From Microbacterium trichothecenolyticum (GTDB lineage Bacteria > Actinomycetota > Actinomycetes > Actinomycetales > Microbacteriaceae): a stretch of DNA of 64,000 bases. A program made the translations under genes and the position numbers. Position 1 is the first letter of the stretch. Each line of letters opens with the position of its first letter. The stretch spans positions 62,001 to 126,000 of the forward strand of contig NZ_JYJA01000033.1 of assembly GCF_000956465.1 (NCBI RefSeq). Direction: 5' to 3'. Under the pieces are notes generated by a model. It was not told the DNA's origin. It made no database searches and worked only from the letters and a program-made list of their open reading frames with translations. Shown in pieces: positions 52,446 to 60,383 of the stretch.

Positions 52446-53579
52446 CTACCGCGTCAGCGTCTCGCGCGCGACGGTGAAGTCCTCGAGCGCCACCGGGTCG
52501 ATGTCGACGCCGAGGCCGTGGCCGATCGGCACGCGCACATGCCCGTCTTCGAGCACGGCGGGTTCGGTGACGATGTCGCGCGTGTAGAAGCGGCTGGAGG
52601 CCGACACATCGCCGGGCAGGGTGAATCCGGGGAGGGCGGCGAGCGCGGCGTTCGCGGCCCGCCCGATGCCGGTCTCGAGCATGCCGCCGCACCACACCGG
52701 CACCCCGGCCTCGACGCACCGATCGTGGATGCGCACCGCTTCGAGGTAGCCGCCGACCCGGCCGGCCTTGATGTTGATGACGGATGCCGAGCCCAGCGCG
52801 AGCGCATCGGCCGCGGCCTTGTCGGACACGATGGACTCGTCGAGGCATATGGGGGTGCGCAGGCGCCGGGCCAGCGTCGCGTGGTCGACGAGGTCGTCCT
52901 CCTGCAGCGGCTGCTCGATGAGGAGCAGGTCGAAGCGGTCGAGCTCGGCGAGGGTGTCGGCATCCGCCATCGTGAAGGCGGAGTTCGCGTCGACCTGCAG
53001 CGGGATCGCGCCGAAGGCGTCGCGCACGGCGGCCGTGTCGCCGACGTCGCGGCCGGGCTTGATCTTGATCTTGATGCGGACGTAGCCCTCGTCGAGGTAC
53101 CCGCGCACGGTCTCGACGAGCGCCGCGGGGTCGCCCTGGATTCCGACCGACACCCCGCTCGGCACGCGGTCGCGCACCGCCCCGGCGTACTCGGCGAAGC
53201 TGCGCCCCTCGGCCCGCAGCGCCGCGTCGAGCACGGCCAGCTCGAGCCCGGCCTTGGCCATGCGATGGCCCTTGAAAGGCTCGAGCACGCCCGCGACCTC
53301 CTCGGGTGCGAGCCGCCCGCGGTCGAGCAGAGCCGGGGCCAGGAAGCGCAGCGCGACATCCCATGCGCCCTGCGTGTACTCGCTCGAGTACAGCGGGTCG
53401 GCCTGCGTGACGATCTCGCCCCAGCCGTCGCCGTCGGCGGTCAGCGCGCGGACGACGATGACCTCACGCACCGTCTCGGTGCCGAACGACGTGGTGAACG
53501 GTGCGACGAGCGGCAGATGCAGCACCCGCAGCTCGAATCCTTCGAGGGTGACGGATGCCGCCGGCCGGGCGATGGGCAT
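52446..53579 (-). CDS. o-Succinylbenzoate synthase / N-acylamino-acid racemase (MenC family)
   Basis: 377 residues, enolase superfamily. The catalytic set is intact: IKIKIKPG with Lys172/Lys174, metal ligands Asp197 (VDANS), Glu222 (IEQP) and Asp247 (LDES), and Lys271 in NIKAGRVGG. This subgroup makes o-succinylbenzoate for menaquinone, racemises N-succinyl or N-acetyl amino acids, or does both. No other menaquinone gene is near, whereas a GNAT and a cyclase-like hydrolase are, which favours the racemase role. Start at the ATG at 53579. Confidence 0.85.
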   Translation of the reverse strand: MPIARPAASVTLEGFELRVLHLPLVAPFTTSFGTETVREVIVVRALTADGDGWGEIVTQADPLYSSEYTQGAWDVALRFLAPALLDRGRLAPEEVAGVLEPFKGHRMAKAGLELAVLDAALRAEGRSFAEYAGAVRDRVPSGVSVGIQGDPAALVETVRGYLDEGYVRIKIKIKPGRDVGDTAAVRDAFGAIPLQVDANSAFTMADADTLAELDRFDLLLIEQPLQEDDLVDHATLARRLRTPICLDESIVSDKAAADALALGSASVINIKAGRVGGYLEAVRIHDRCVEAGVPVWCGGMLETGIGRAANAALAALPGFTLPGDVSASSRFYTRDIVTEPAVLEDGHVRVPIGHGLGVDIDPVALEDFTVARETLTR

Positions 53580-53618
53580 GCGCTCAGCGTACGCCCGGCC
53601 GGCGACAGAGCGAGGCGG

Positions 53619-53918
53619 TCAGTGCGCGAAGCGCGCGGTCGCGGCGTCCCGGAGGACCGGGACGTAGGTGGACCGGGCGACCCGCGGCCGCCGGCGACGC
53701 GGTTCTGCCGGCGCCGTGTGGTGCGCCGTTCCCCGCAGCGCGTCGCTCATAGCGACGATCAGGGTCTCGATGTGCTCGCGCATGATTCCTCCTCGTTCGA
53801 AGGAGAGGAGATGGTGCGAGGTGCGCTGATACATCACCCGCCGCGTCGCGAGGGCGAGCTCTTCGAAGGCCGTCCGGTCGGCCGTCGAGCTGATCGGTAC
53901 ACCTGCGTACCCGTCCAT
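53619..53918 (-). CDS. Small hypothetical protein (99 or 54 residues)
   Basis: From the ATG at 53918 the frame gives 99 residues with good third-position GC. A second ATG at 53783, in the same frame, has a near-ideal AGGAGGA just upstream and would give 54 residues (MREHIETLIVAMSDALRGT...). The tail is Arg-rich. No family recognised. It lies 39 bp upstream of the racemase gene, on the same strand. Confidence 0.5.
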   Translation of the reverse strand: MDGYAGVPISSTADRTAFEELALATRRVMYQRTSHHLLSFERGGIMREHIETLIVAMSDALRGTAHHTAPAEPRRRRPRVARSTYVPVLRDAATARFAH

Positions 53919-54013
53919 GACCCCCACGGTACGAGGGGGTTGCGACATCGGCGTCGGTGATCTGCCCGCGTGGGATGGGCGCGGCGACGGGGATTCGGCG
54001 ATCGGTCCGGGGG

Positions 54014-54931
54014 TCAGGCGGGGACCTCGGCGAAGGCGCGCACCGGGAACGTGCCGAACCCCTCCACGGCGGGCGGCGCAGCCGTGAACCGGGCGCCGCG
54101 CGGCGGCAGGGCGCCGAGGTTCGTGAGGTGCTCGACGACGTGCACGCCCGCCCCCAGCAGCAGCGAGTGCGCCGGGCGCTCGCCGCCCGACTCGGTGTCG
54201 TCGATGTTCACCGAGTCGATGCCCACGAGCACCGCCCCGGCGTCGATGAGCCACTGTGCGGCCTCGCCCGTGAGGAACGGCGCCCCTTCCCCGTACTCCG
54301 GCTGCCCGAACCACCCGTCCCAGCCGGTGTGCAGCAGGACGGCCGCGCCGCGCACGTCACGATCGGCGAGCGTGGCGGAACGGATGCCTCGGCGCGAGAC
54401 ATCCCACGCGTCCTCGAGGTGGAACACCTCGGCGCGCAGGCCCACGAGCGACGACAGGTCGAGGCCGGCCAGGTCGCTGCCGTCGGCGTATCGGTGGAAC
54501 GGCGAATCGAGGTAGGTGCCGGTGTTGCCGATCATGTGGATGATGTCCATCGCGAACTCCGTGCCCGGCGCGTAGCGGGCGCGCGAGTCCTCGCGCGTGA
54601 GATGCGGCGTGATGGTAGGCGCGGGAAGGCCGGGATAGGTCACGAGCCCGGCGCGGATCGGGTGGCTGAGATCGACCACGCGCGTCCCGCCGGCGGCCGG
54701 GGACGGGGCATCCACTCCCCTGCTGCCGCGGTGCGCCTCCTCGACGATGCGGACGCCCCGCAGCTCGACCTCGTCCACGAGGGCCAGCCCGAGGTGGGCG
54801 ATCAGCAGCCGGGCGATCTCGTCCTCGGTGGCGTGGGCGCCCGGCAGGTCGAGCCGGAACCCGCTGCCGGCGAGGCCGCCCCCGTTGGCGAAGCGGATGT
54901 CGAAGTCGAAGTGGGCGCGGTAGTCGGGCAT
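54014..54931 (-). CDS. Cyclase family (kynurenine formamidase-like) hydrolase
   Basis: 305 residues from the ATG at 54931. Residues 1-75 form a small extra domain (MPDYRAHFDFDIRFANGGGLAGSGF...). The cyclase domain begins VVDLSHPIRAGLVTYPG near 88. The metal motif is the variant GNTGTYLDSPFHRY, in which Asn and Tyr replace the two His of HxGTHxDxPxH; Asp, His and downstream residues remain. Such variants are common in this superfamily. Substrate unknown; amide or imide hydrolysis is the usual chemistry. Confidence 0.83.
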   Translation of the reverse strand: MPDYRAHFDFDIRFANGGGLAGSGFRLDLPGAHATEDEIARLLIAHLGLALVDEVELRGVRIVEEAHRGSRGVDAPSPAAGGTRVVDLSHPIRAGLVTYPGLPAPTITPHLTREDSRARYAPGTEFAMDIIHMIGNTGTYLDSPFHRYADGSDLAGLDLSSLVGLRAEVFHLEDAWDVSRRGIRSATLADRDVRGAAVLLHTGWDGWFGQPEYGEGAPFLTGEAAQWLIDAGAVLVGIDSVNIDDTESGGERPAHSLLLGAGVHVVEHLTNLGALPPRGARFTAAPPAVEGFGTFPVRAFAEVPA

Positions 54932-55082
54932 GCGGTCAGCGTAGGCGCGCAGCATCCGCTGCCCATCCGGAATTCGGAGAATGGCAGGGTTTCCGCTCAC
55001 TCACGGCAGAATCCCTCCGACATCCGGCCGTTTCTCCGAAGCTCGGGGCCGCGCCTTCCACCCGGCGGGGCGATGACCGCCG

Positions 55083-55796
55083 TCAGGGCCGAACCAGCAG
55101 GTACCCCCGCGCGTCGTCGAAGCCGCCGATGACGAGGCCCTCGGCGAGGTGCGCCACGAGCTGCTCGCGCACGCGCGTGCGCCAGACCGCGGCATCCACC
55201 GGCGTCTCGCGGCGGAGGGTCTCGATGTCGCGGGGGATCTCGACCGACACGGCCACGCGCTCGTCGTCGGGGGTGGGCACCGGCGGCGCGGCGAGCGCCC
55301 ACGACACCATGATGCGGTCGGTCTCGTCGCCGCGGTTGACGCCGTCGTCCATCGGGCCGTAGTGGTTCACGAGGTATTCGGTGACCCGCGTGCCGAGCAC
55401 ACGCAGGTTGAAGTGGGCGTTGCGGGCGACGAGCGGGTCGAACGTCCAGGTGATGTGGCCGACGCCCCGCGCCAGGGCCCACTCCTGCTGATGCCGCTTC
55501 AGCACGCGGCCGAGCCCCTGCGACTGGTGGTCGGCGAGGACGCCGGTGATGTGGCTGTGCATCGAGCGCGCGGCAGGCTCCGCGAAGAACGCGACGGAGG
55601 CCCCGATCATGCGGTCCTCGTCGTACAGGCCCACGGCATAGTTGCCGGCGTGGGCGAGGGCGCGCAGCAGGTTCGGCGGCATTCCGCCCCGGTCGCCGCC
55701 CCACACCTCGGCGAGCACGGCGGATGCGCGGTGCACTTCCTCGACGGTGTCGAGGAAGCGGATGTCGATGCCGGGCGGCGTCGGTATCTCGGCCAT
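55083..55796 (-). CDS. GNAT superfamily acyltransferase (COG3375-like)
   Basis: 237 residues. The acyl-CoA site is seen at SHITGVLADHQSQGLGRVLKRHQQEWA (Q/RxxGxG/A equivalent near residue 92-97). The rest, with TWTFDPLVARNAHFNLRVLGTRVTEYLVNHYG, is typical of the predicted acetyltransferases that sit beside N-succinylamino-acid racemases in Bacillus-type genomes, where they N-succinylate D-amino acids. This gene is 1.5 kb from the MenC-type gene on the same strand, with the cyclase between. Acyl donor not known. Confidence 0.85.
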   Translation of the reverse strand: MAEIPTPPGIDIRFLDTVEEVHRASAVLAEVWGGDRGGMPPNLLRALAHAGNYAVGLYDEDRMIGASVAFFAEPAARSMHSHITGVLADHQSQGLGRVLKRHQQEWALARGVGHITWTFDPLVARNAHFNLRVLGTRVTEYLVNHYGPMDDGVNRGDETDRIMVSWALAAPPVPTPDDERVAVSVEIPRDIETLRRETPVDAAVWRTRVREQLVAHLAEGLVIGGFDDARGYLLVRP

Positions 55797-55941
55797 GCCC
55801 TAAGTCTGCACCCGCAGGCCCGGCAGAACTCCTCCGGTCCGGCCCGTGCATCGCGGAACCCCGCGCGATGCCGCTGCCCGGACGCGGCATCGAGGGAGTT
55901 CTGCAGCGCAACCCGCGGAGCCGGGTGCTCGCAGCCCCCGA

Positions 55942-55947
55942 TAACCT
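55942..55947 (+). promoter_or_regulatory. -10 box TAACCT for leaderless MFS mRNA
   Basis: TAACCT ends six bases before the ATG at 55954, the same spacing as at 20026 and 36925. Confidence 0.5.
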
Positions 55948-55953
55948 GAACTG

Positions 55954-57399
55954 ATGGGCACGGGTGACGAGGACGCGAGAAGAAGACTCACCCGGATGCC
56001 GAGCCAGGGCGCCATCGTCGCGGTTCTCGCGATCGCCGGCCTGTGCTCGTCGTTCATGTTCACCCTCATGGTGCCGATCCAGTCCAAGCTGCCCGAGCTG
56101 CTGAACGCCAGCCGCGACGACACCGCGTGGGTCGTCACGTCGACGCTTCTCGCCGCGGCCGTGATCACCCCGATCTCGGGGCGTCTGGGCGACATGTACG
56201 GCAAGCGGCGCATCGTGCTCGTCCTGGTCGCGGTCATGGTCGCCGGCTCCGTCGTCGCGGCGCTGTCGCCCGGCATCGTCGGGATCATCGTCGGGCGCAC
56301 GCTGCAGGGCGCCATCGTCGGCGTCGTGCCGCTCGGCATCTCGATCATGCGAGACGTCCTCCACGAGGACCGCGTCGACTCGGCGATCGCCTTCATGAGC
56401 GCGACGCTCGGCGTCGGCGGCGCGCTCGGTCTGCCCATCAGCGCGCTCATCACCGAGCGCAGCGACTGGCACCTGCTGTTCTGGATGGCCGCCGGTCTCG
56501 GGGTGATCGTGTTCGGCCTGGTGCTGTGGATCGTCCCGGTCAGCGTCCTGCGCACCGCAGGCCGGTTCGACTACCTCGGCGCAGCGGGGCTCGCCGTGGG
56601 CCTCATCGGCATCCTGCTTGCGATCTCGCGCGGCAACGAGTGGGGCTGGGGGTCGGCCCCCGTGCTCGCCTGCGGGCTCGGCGGACTCGCCGTGCTGCTG
56701 GTGTGGGGATGGTACGAGCTGCGCATCGACGAGCCGCTGCTCGACCTGCGGGTCGCCGCCCGCCCCGCGGTGCTGCTCACCAACATCGCCTCGGTGGCCA
56801 TGGGCTTCTCGCTCTTCGCTTCGAACGTCGTCTACCCGCAGATGCTGGAGCTGCCGGTGGCGACCGGCGCCGGTTTCGGGCTGTCGCTGCTGGTCGCCAG
56901 CCTCATCGTCATGCCCTCGGGACTCGTGATGATGCTGCTGTCGCCGATCGCAGGACGCATCGCGTTCCGCACCGGTCCCAAGCTCCTGCTGCTGCTCGGC
57001 GCGATCTCGCTGATCGCCGCATACGGCTTCACGCTGCTGTTCTCGTCCGAGGTGTGGCACATCCTCGTCGCGAACATCCTCATCGGCGCCGGGATCGGCT
57101 TCGGATACGCCTCGATGCCCATGCTCATCATGCGCTCCGTGCCGCAGAGCGAGACCGGAGCCTCGAACGGCCTCAACGCGCTGTTCCGGTCCCTCGGCAC
57201 CAGCACCGCCGCCGCCGTCGTCGGCGCGGTGCTCGCCACCTACACCGTCGACTTCGAGGGAGTGCCCGTGCCGACGACGACCGGCTTCACCCTGTCGCTG
57301 ATCCTCGGCGGGACCGCGGCGATCGTCGCGCTCGTGGTGGCGCTGTTCATCCCGCGCCACCGCGCGCCCCAGGAGCGGCATCCGTCGCTCCCGGAGTGA
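55954..57399 (+). CDS. MFS transporter of the drug:H+ antiporter (DHA2-like) type
   Basis: 481 residues, about 14 membrane spans. Motif A GRLGDMYGKRRIVL, and VGRTLQGAIVGVVPLGISIMRDVLHEDR (motif C-like) place it among DHA2-type multidrug carriers. It exports an unknown compound with proton influx. The next gene, on the opposite strand, ends ten bases later with no hairpin between. Confidence 0.9.
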   Translation: MGTGDEDARRRLTRMPSQGAIVAVLAIAGLCSSFMFTLMVPIQSKLPELLNASRDDTAWVVTSTLLAAAVITPISGRLGDMYGKRRIVLVLVAVMVAGSVVAALSPGIVGIIVGRTLQGAIVGVVPLGISIMRDVLHEDRVDSAIAFMSATLGVGGALGLPISALITERSDWHLLFWMAAGLGVIVFGLVLWIVPVSVLRTAGRFDYLGAAGLAVGLIGILLAISRGNEWGWGSAPVLACGLGGLAVLLVWGWYELRIDEPLLDLRVAARPAVLLTNIASVAMGFSLFASNVVYPQMLELPVATGAGFGLSLLVASLIVMPSGLVMMLLSPIAGRIAFRTGPKLLLLLGAISLIAAYGFTLLFSSEVWHILVANILIGAGIGFGYASMPMLIMRSVPQSETGASNGLNALFRSLGTSTAAAVVGAVLATYTVDFEGVPVPTTTGFTLSLILGGTAAIVALVVALFIPRHRAPQERHPSLPE

Positions 57400-57408
57400 T
57401 CCGGGACC

Positions 57409-58662
57409 TCAGCCGCGCAAGCGCGCGAGCCGCGCCGAGTCCGGCGCGAGCCGCTCGGCGACCGCGACCGCAGAGAGGATCGCGCTCTCGTGCGAGTCGG
57501 CGTCGGCGGTGTAGAGCCCCGCGAGCGACACCCCGTGCCGCCCCTGCAGCGGGCGCAGCCGTCGCTGCGCGTCGAAGTACCCGGTGTCGATGAGGCCGTG
57601 CCGGTAGGTCGCCGTCGCGTAGAGCGGCTGCGGCAGCTCGTCGTCGTACGTCACCCAGCTCTTGAAGACGTCGACCCCGCGCGAGGGGCTCCAGATCGAG
57701 AGCGAGCTGTGCGCAGCATCCGTCCGCACGTTCACGACCGACCACGCGCGCTCGTCGCGCGGCATCAGCCGCCGGTCGCCGTGGATCGCGATCGTCGTGT
57801 CGAAGTACCCGAAGCGCGCGAGCTGCGAGGTCACCTCGGCGAACTCCGGCAGCGGCACCAGCAGATCGTGCGCGGTCGCCGCGTCGCACGCGAACACGAG
57901 ATGGTCGAACGGATGCTGCGCCCCGGCGACCTCGACGAGCAACGTGCCGTCGGCATCCCGCGTGACGGACTCGACCGGCGCGCTGGTGCGCAGGTTCGCG
58001 TGCTCGAGCGAGGCGACGAGGGCGTCGACGTAGACGCGGAGCCCGCCCGGGATCTCGCTCTGGTCGGGCGGCGTCAGCCCGCGTGGAAGGTTCGCCCCCA
58101 GGTAGTACAGCGCGTTGTAGGCGGCGAACCGGCGGAAGTCGGCGAGGTCGACGCACCAGAACGCGAGCAGCAGCGGGAAGAGGAAGTCGTCGACGAACGC
58201 CTTCGGCAGCCGCTCGCGCTCGACGTACTCCGCGATCGTCACGGTCGTGTCGTGCTCGGCGAGGAACGCCGGCACGCGCGACAGGAACGCACGGAAGCGC
58301 AGCAGATGGTCGATCGCCCGCGGTGTGAGCGACGACCACACCGGCCGGCCGCGCCGGAAGGGCGGCATCGCGACGGGCCGTGCGCCGTCGATGTGCGACA
58401 CCGTGAGCGTCGCCGGGTACGTCGTGCGCGGCACCTCGAGCGCGTCCAGCAGCCGGTTGAACCTCGCGTAGGCGGCGCTGCGCGCGAAGAACTGGAACCC
58501 GGCGTCGATGCGGAGCGCCTGGCCGTCGACCTCGACGTCGAGGGTGTGCGCGTGGCCGCCGAACCGGTCGTCCTTCTCGAACAGCGTGACGTCGTGGTCG
58601 TGCTCGAGCAGCCACGCGGCCGCGAGCCCCGCGGCGCCGCCGCCGATGATGCCGATCCGCAT
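57409..58662 (-). CDS. FAD-dependent oxidoreductase (COG2907-like amine-oxidase fold)
   Basis: 417 residues. N-terminal GIIGGGAAGLAAAWLLEHDHDVTLFEKDDRFGGHAHTL binds FAD; the C-terminal FAD segment LAGLYTADADSHESAILSAVAVAERLAP is present. The RIDAGFQFFARSAAYARFNRLLDAL stretch fits the predicted NAD/FAD-binding proteins found next to cyclopropane-fatty-acid synthase-like genes, but none is here. Function unknown; polar-lipid or carotenoid-like substrates have been suggested for relatives. Confidence 0.83.
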   Translation of the reverse strand: MRIGIIGGGAAGLAAAWLLEHDHDVTLFEKDDRFGGHAHTLDVEVDGQALRIDAGFQFFARSAAYARFNRLLDALEVPRTTYPATLTVSHIDGARPVAMPPFRRGRPVWSSLTPRAIDHLLRFRAFLSRVPAFLAEHDTTVTIAEYVERERLPKAFVDDFLFPLLLAFWCVDLADFRRFAAYNALYYLGANLPRGLTPPDQSEIPGGLRVYVDALVASLEHANLRTSAPVESVTRDADGTLLVEVAGAQHPFDHLVFACDAATAHDLLVPLPEFAEVTSQLARFGYFDTTIAIHGDRRLMPRDERAWSVVNVRTDAAHSSLSIWSPSRGVDVFKSWVTYDDELPQPLYATATYRHGLIDTGYFDAQRRLRPLQGRHGVSLAGLYTADADSHESAILSAVAVAERLAPDSARLARLRG

Positions 58663-58739
58663 GTGCGCGCCGTTCTGTGAGCCCCCGCTCAGACTAGGGC
58701 GTTCACCCCGGGGTCTATCGCGGCCGCGCGACCCGTCGC

Positions 58740-58745
58740 TAGCCT
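58740..58745 (+). promoter_or_regulatory. -10 box TAGCCT for the POT transporter gene
   Basis: TAGCCT lies 30 bp before the ATG at 58776, giving a leader of about 24 bases with a GGGAG ribosome site. Confidence 0.4.
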
Positions 58746-58775
58746 GACGTCTACCGGGGCGACGGGAGCAGGCGC

Positions 58776-60383
58776 ATGGACGGGCGTGGGCAGGGTTTCC
58801 AGGGTGACGATCCGAGCCGAGGGGAGCCCGATCAGGTCCCGGTAGGTCCGCCCGACGGCGCCACCGCCGCAGCCGACGCCACGCGCACCGGCACGGTCGC
58901 CGCAGCGAGCGGAACGGATTCCGCAGGCACCACGGCCACGGAGAGCGACCACGACACGCGGTTCTTCGGGCAGCCGTGGTCGCTCGTGCACATCTTCTTC
59001 GTGGAGATGTGGGAGCGGTTCAGCTTCTACGGCATGCAGGGGATCCTGCTCCTCTACATGTACTACTCCGTTGCCCAGGGCGGGCTCGGGATGCCGGAGG
59101 TCATCGCCACCGGCATCGTCGGCGCCTACGGCGGCACGGTCTACCTCTCCACGATCCTCGGCGCCTGGGTCGCCGACCGCCTGCTCGGCTCGGAGCGGGT
59201 GCTGTTCTACAGCGCGATCGTCATCATGGGCGGGCACATCGCGCTCTCGCTGCTCCCCGGCAACTGGGGGCTCAGCATCGGCCTCATCCTCGTCGCGGTG
59301 GGATCGGGCGGGCTGAAGGCCAATGCGACCGCCGTCGTCGGCACGCTCTACGCCCCCCGCGACGTGCGACGCGACGCCGGCTTCTCGCTGTTCTACCTCG
59401 GAATCAACCTCGGCGCCTTCCTCGGGCCGATCCTGACCGGCTGGGCGCAGGTGACGTGGGGCTTCCACGCGGGCTTCCTGCTCGCGGCGATCGGCATGGC
59501 CGCCGGCCTCATCCAATACTCCATCGGGCGGCGCGGGCTGCCTGCTCAGGCGAGCGTCGTCGCGAACCCTCTCCCTCGAAACCGGTACGGTCTGTGGATC
59601 GGGATCGCGGCCGGCGCGCTGGTCGTGATCGCGGTGCTCGTGCTCGTCCAGGTGATCCGCGCCGACAACCTCGCCCAGGTGGTCATCGTGGTCACCGCCG
59701 TCGCGGCAGTCGCCTACTTCGTCGTCATCCTGCGCTCGAGAGCCATCTCGGCCGATGAGCGGTCCCGCGTGTTCGGCTTCATCCCGCTGTTCCTGGTGAG
59801 CGTCGGGTTCTGGTCGCTGTACCAGCAGCAGTTCACGGTGCTGACGATCTACTCCGACAAGCAGCTCGACCGGACGATCTTCGGGGTGACACTGCCGCCG
59901 TCATTCGTCCAGTCCATCAACCCGATCTTCATCATCATCCTGTCGGGAGTGTTCGCGGCCCTGTGGACCAAGCTCGGCGACCGACAGCCCTCCACTCCCG
60001 TCAAGTTCGGCCTCGCGTCGATCATCATGGGCATCGCGTTCCTGCTGTTCCTGCCGTGGGCGAACGGCGGCCCGAACTCGACCCCCCTCATGGCGATCGT
60101 CGGCATCCTGTTCGTGTTCACCATCGCCGAGCTGCTGCTCTCGCCGGTGGGCCTGTCGGTGACCACGAAGCTCGCCCCCGAGAAGTTCCACACGCAGATG
60201 GTCGCGCTCTTCTTCCTCTCGGTGGCGCTCGGCACTTCGATCGCCGGCTGGCTCGCCGGGTTCTACAACCCCGACGACGAAGTCCCTTACTTCACGGTCC
60301 TCGGGGCGATCGCGATCGTGCTCGGCCTCGCCCTGCTCGCCGCGGTCAGACCCGTGCTGAAGCTGATGCGCGGCGTCCGATAG
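58776..60383 (+). CDS. POT/PTR family peptide:H+ symporter (DtpT-like)
   Basis: 535 residues with about 14 spans after a ~65-residue soluble Ala/Thr-rich N-terminus. The proton-binding ExxER motif is intact in FFVEMWERFSFYGMQGIL, and GGLKANATAVVGTLY and FSLFYLGINLGAFLGP are the PTR2 signatures. It takes up di- and tripeptides. Its last 38 bases overlap the end of the convergent rhamnosidase gene. Confidence 0.93.
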   Translation: MDGRGQGFQGDDPSRGEPDQVPVGPPDGATAAADATRTGTVAAASGTDSAGTTATESDHDTRFFGQPWSLVHIFFVEMWERFSFYGMQGILLLYMYYSVAQGGLGMPEVIATGIVGAYGGTVYLSTILGAWVADRLLGSERVLFYSAIVIMGGHIALSLLPGNWGLSIGLILVAVGSGGLKANATAVVGTLYAPRDVRRDAGFSLFYLGINLGAFLGPILTGWAQVTWGFHAGFLLAAIGMAAGLIQYSIGRRGLPAQASVVANPLPRNRYGLWIGIAAGALVVIAVLVLVQVIRADNLAQVVIVVTAVAAVAYFVVILRSRAISADERSRVFGFIPLFLVSVGFWSLYQQQFTVLTIYSDKQLDRTIFGVTLPPSFVQSINPIFIIILSGVFAALWTKLGDRQPSTPVKFGLASIIMGIAFLLFLPWANGGPNSTPLMAIVGILFVFTIAELLLSPVGLSVTTKLAPEKFHTQMVALFFLSVALGTSIAGWLAGFYNPDDEVPYFTVLGAIAIVLGLALLAAVRPVLKLMRGVR

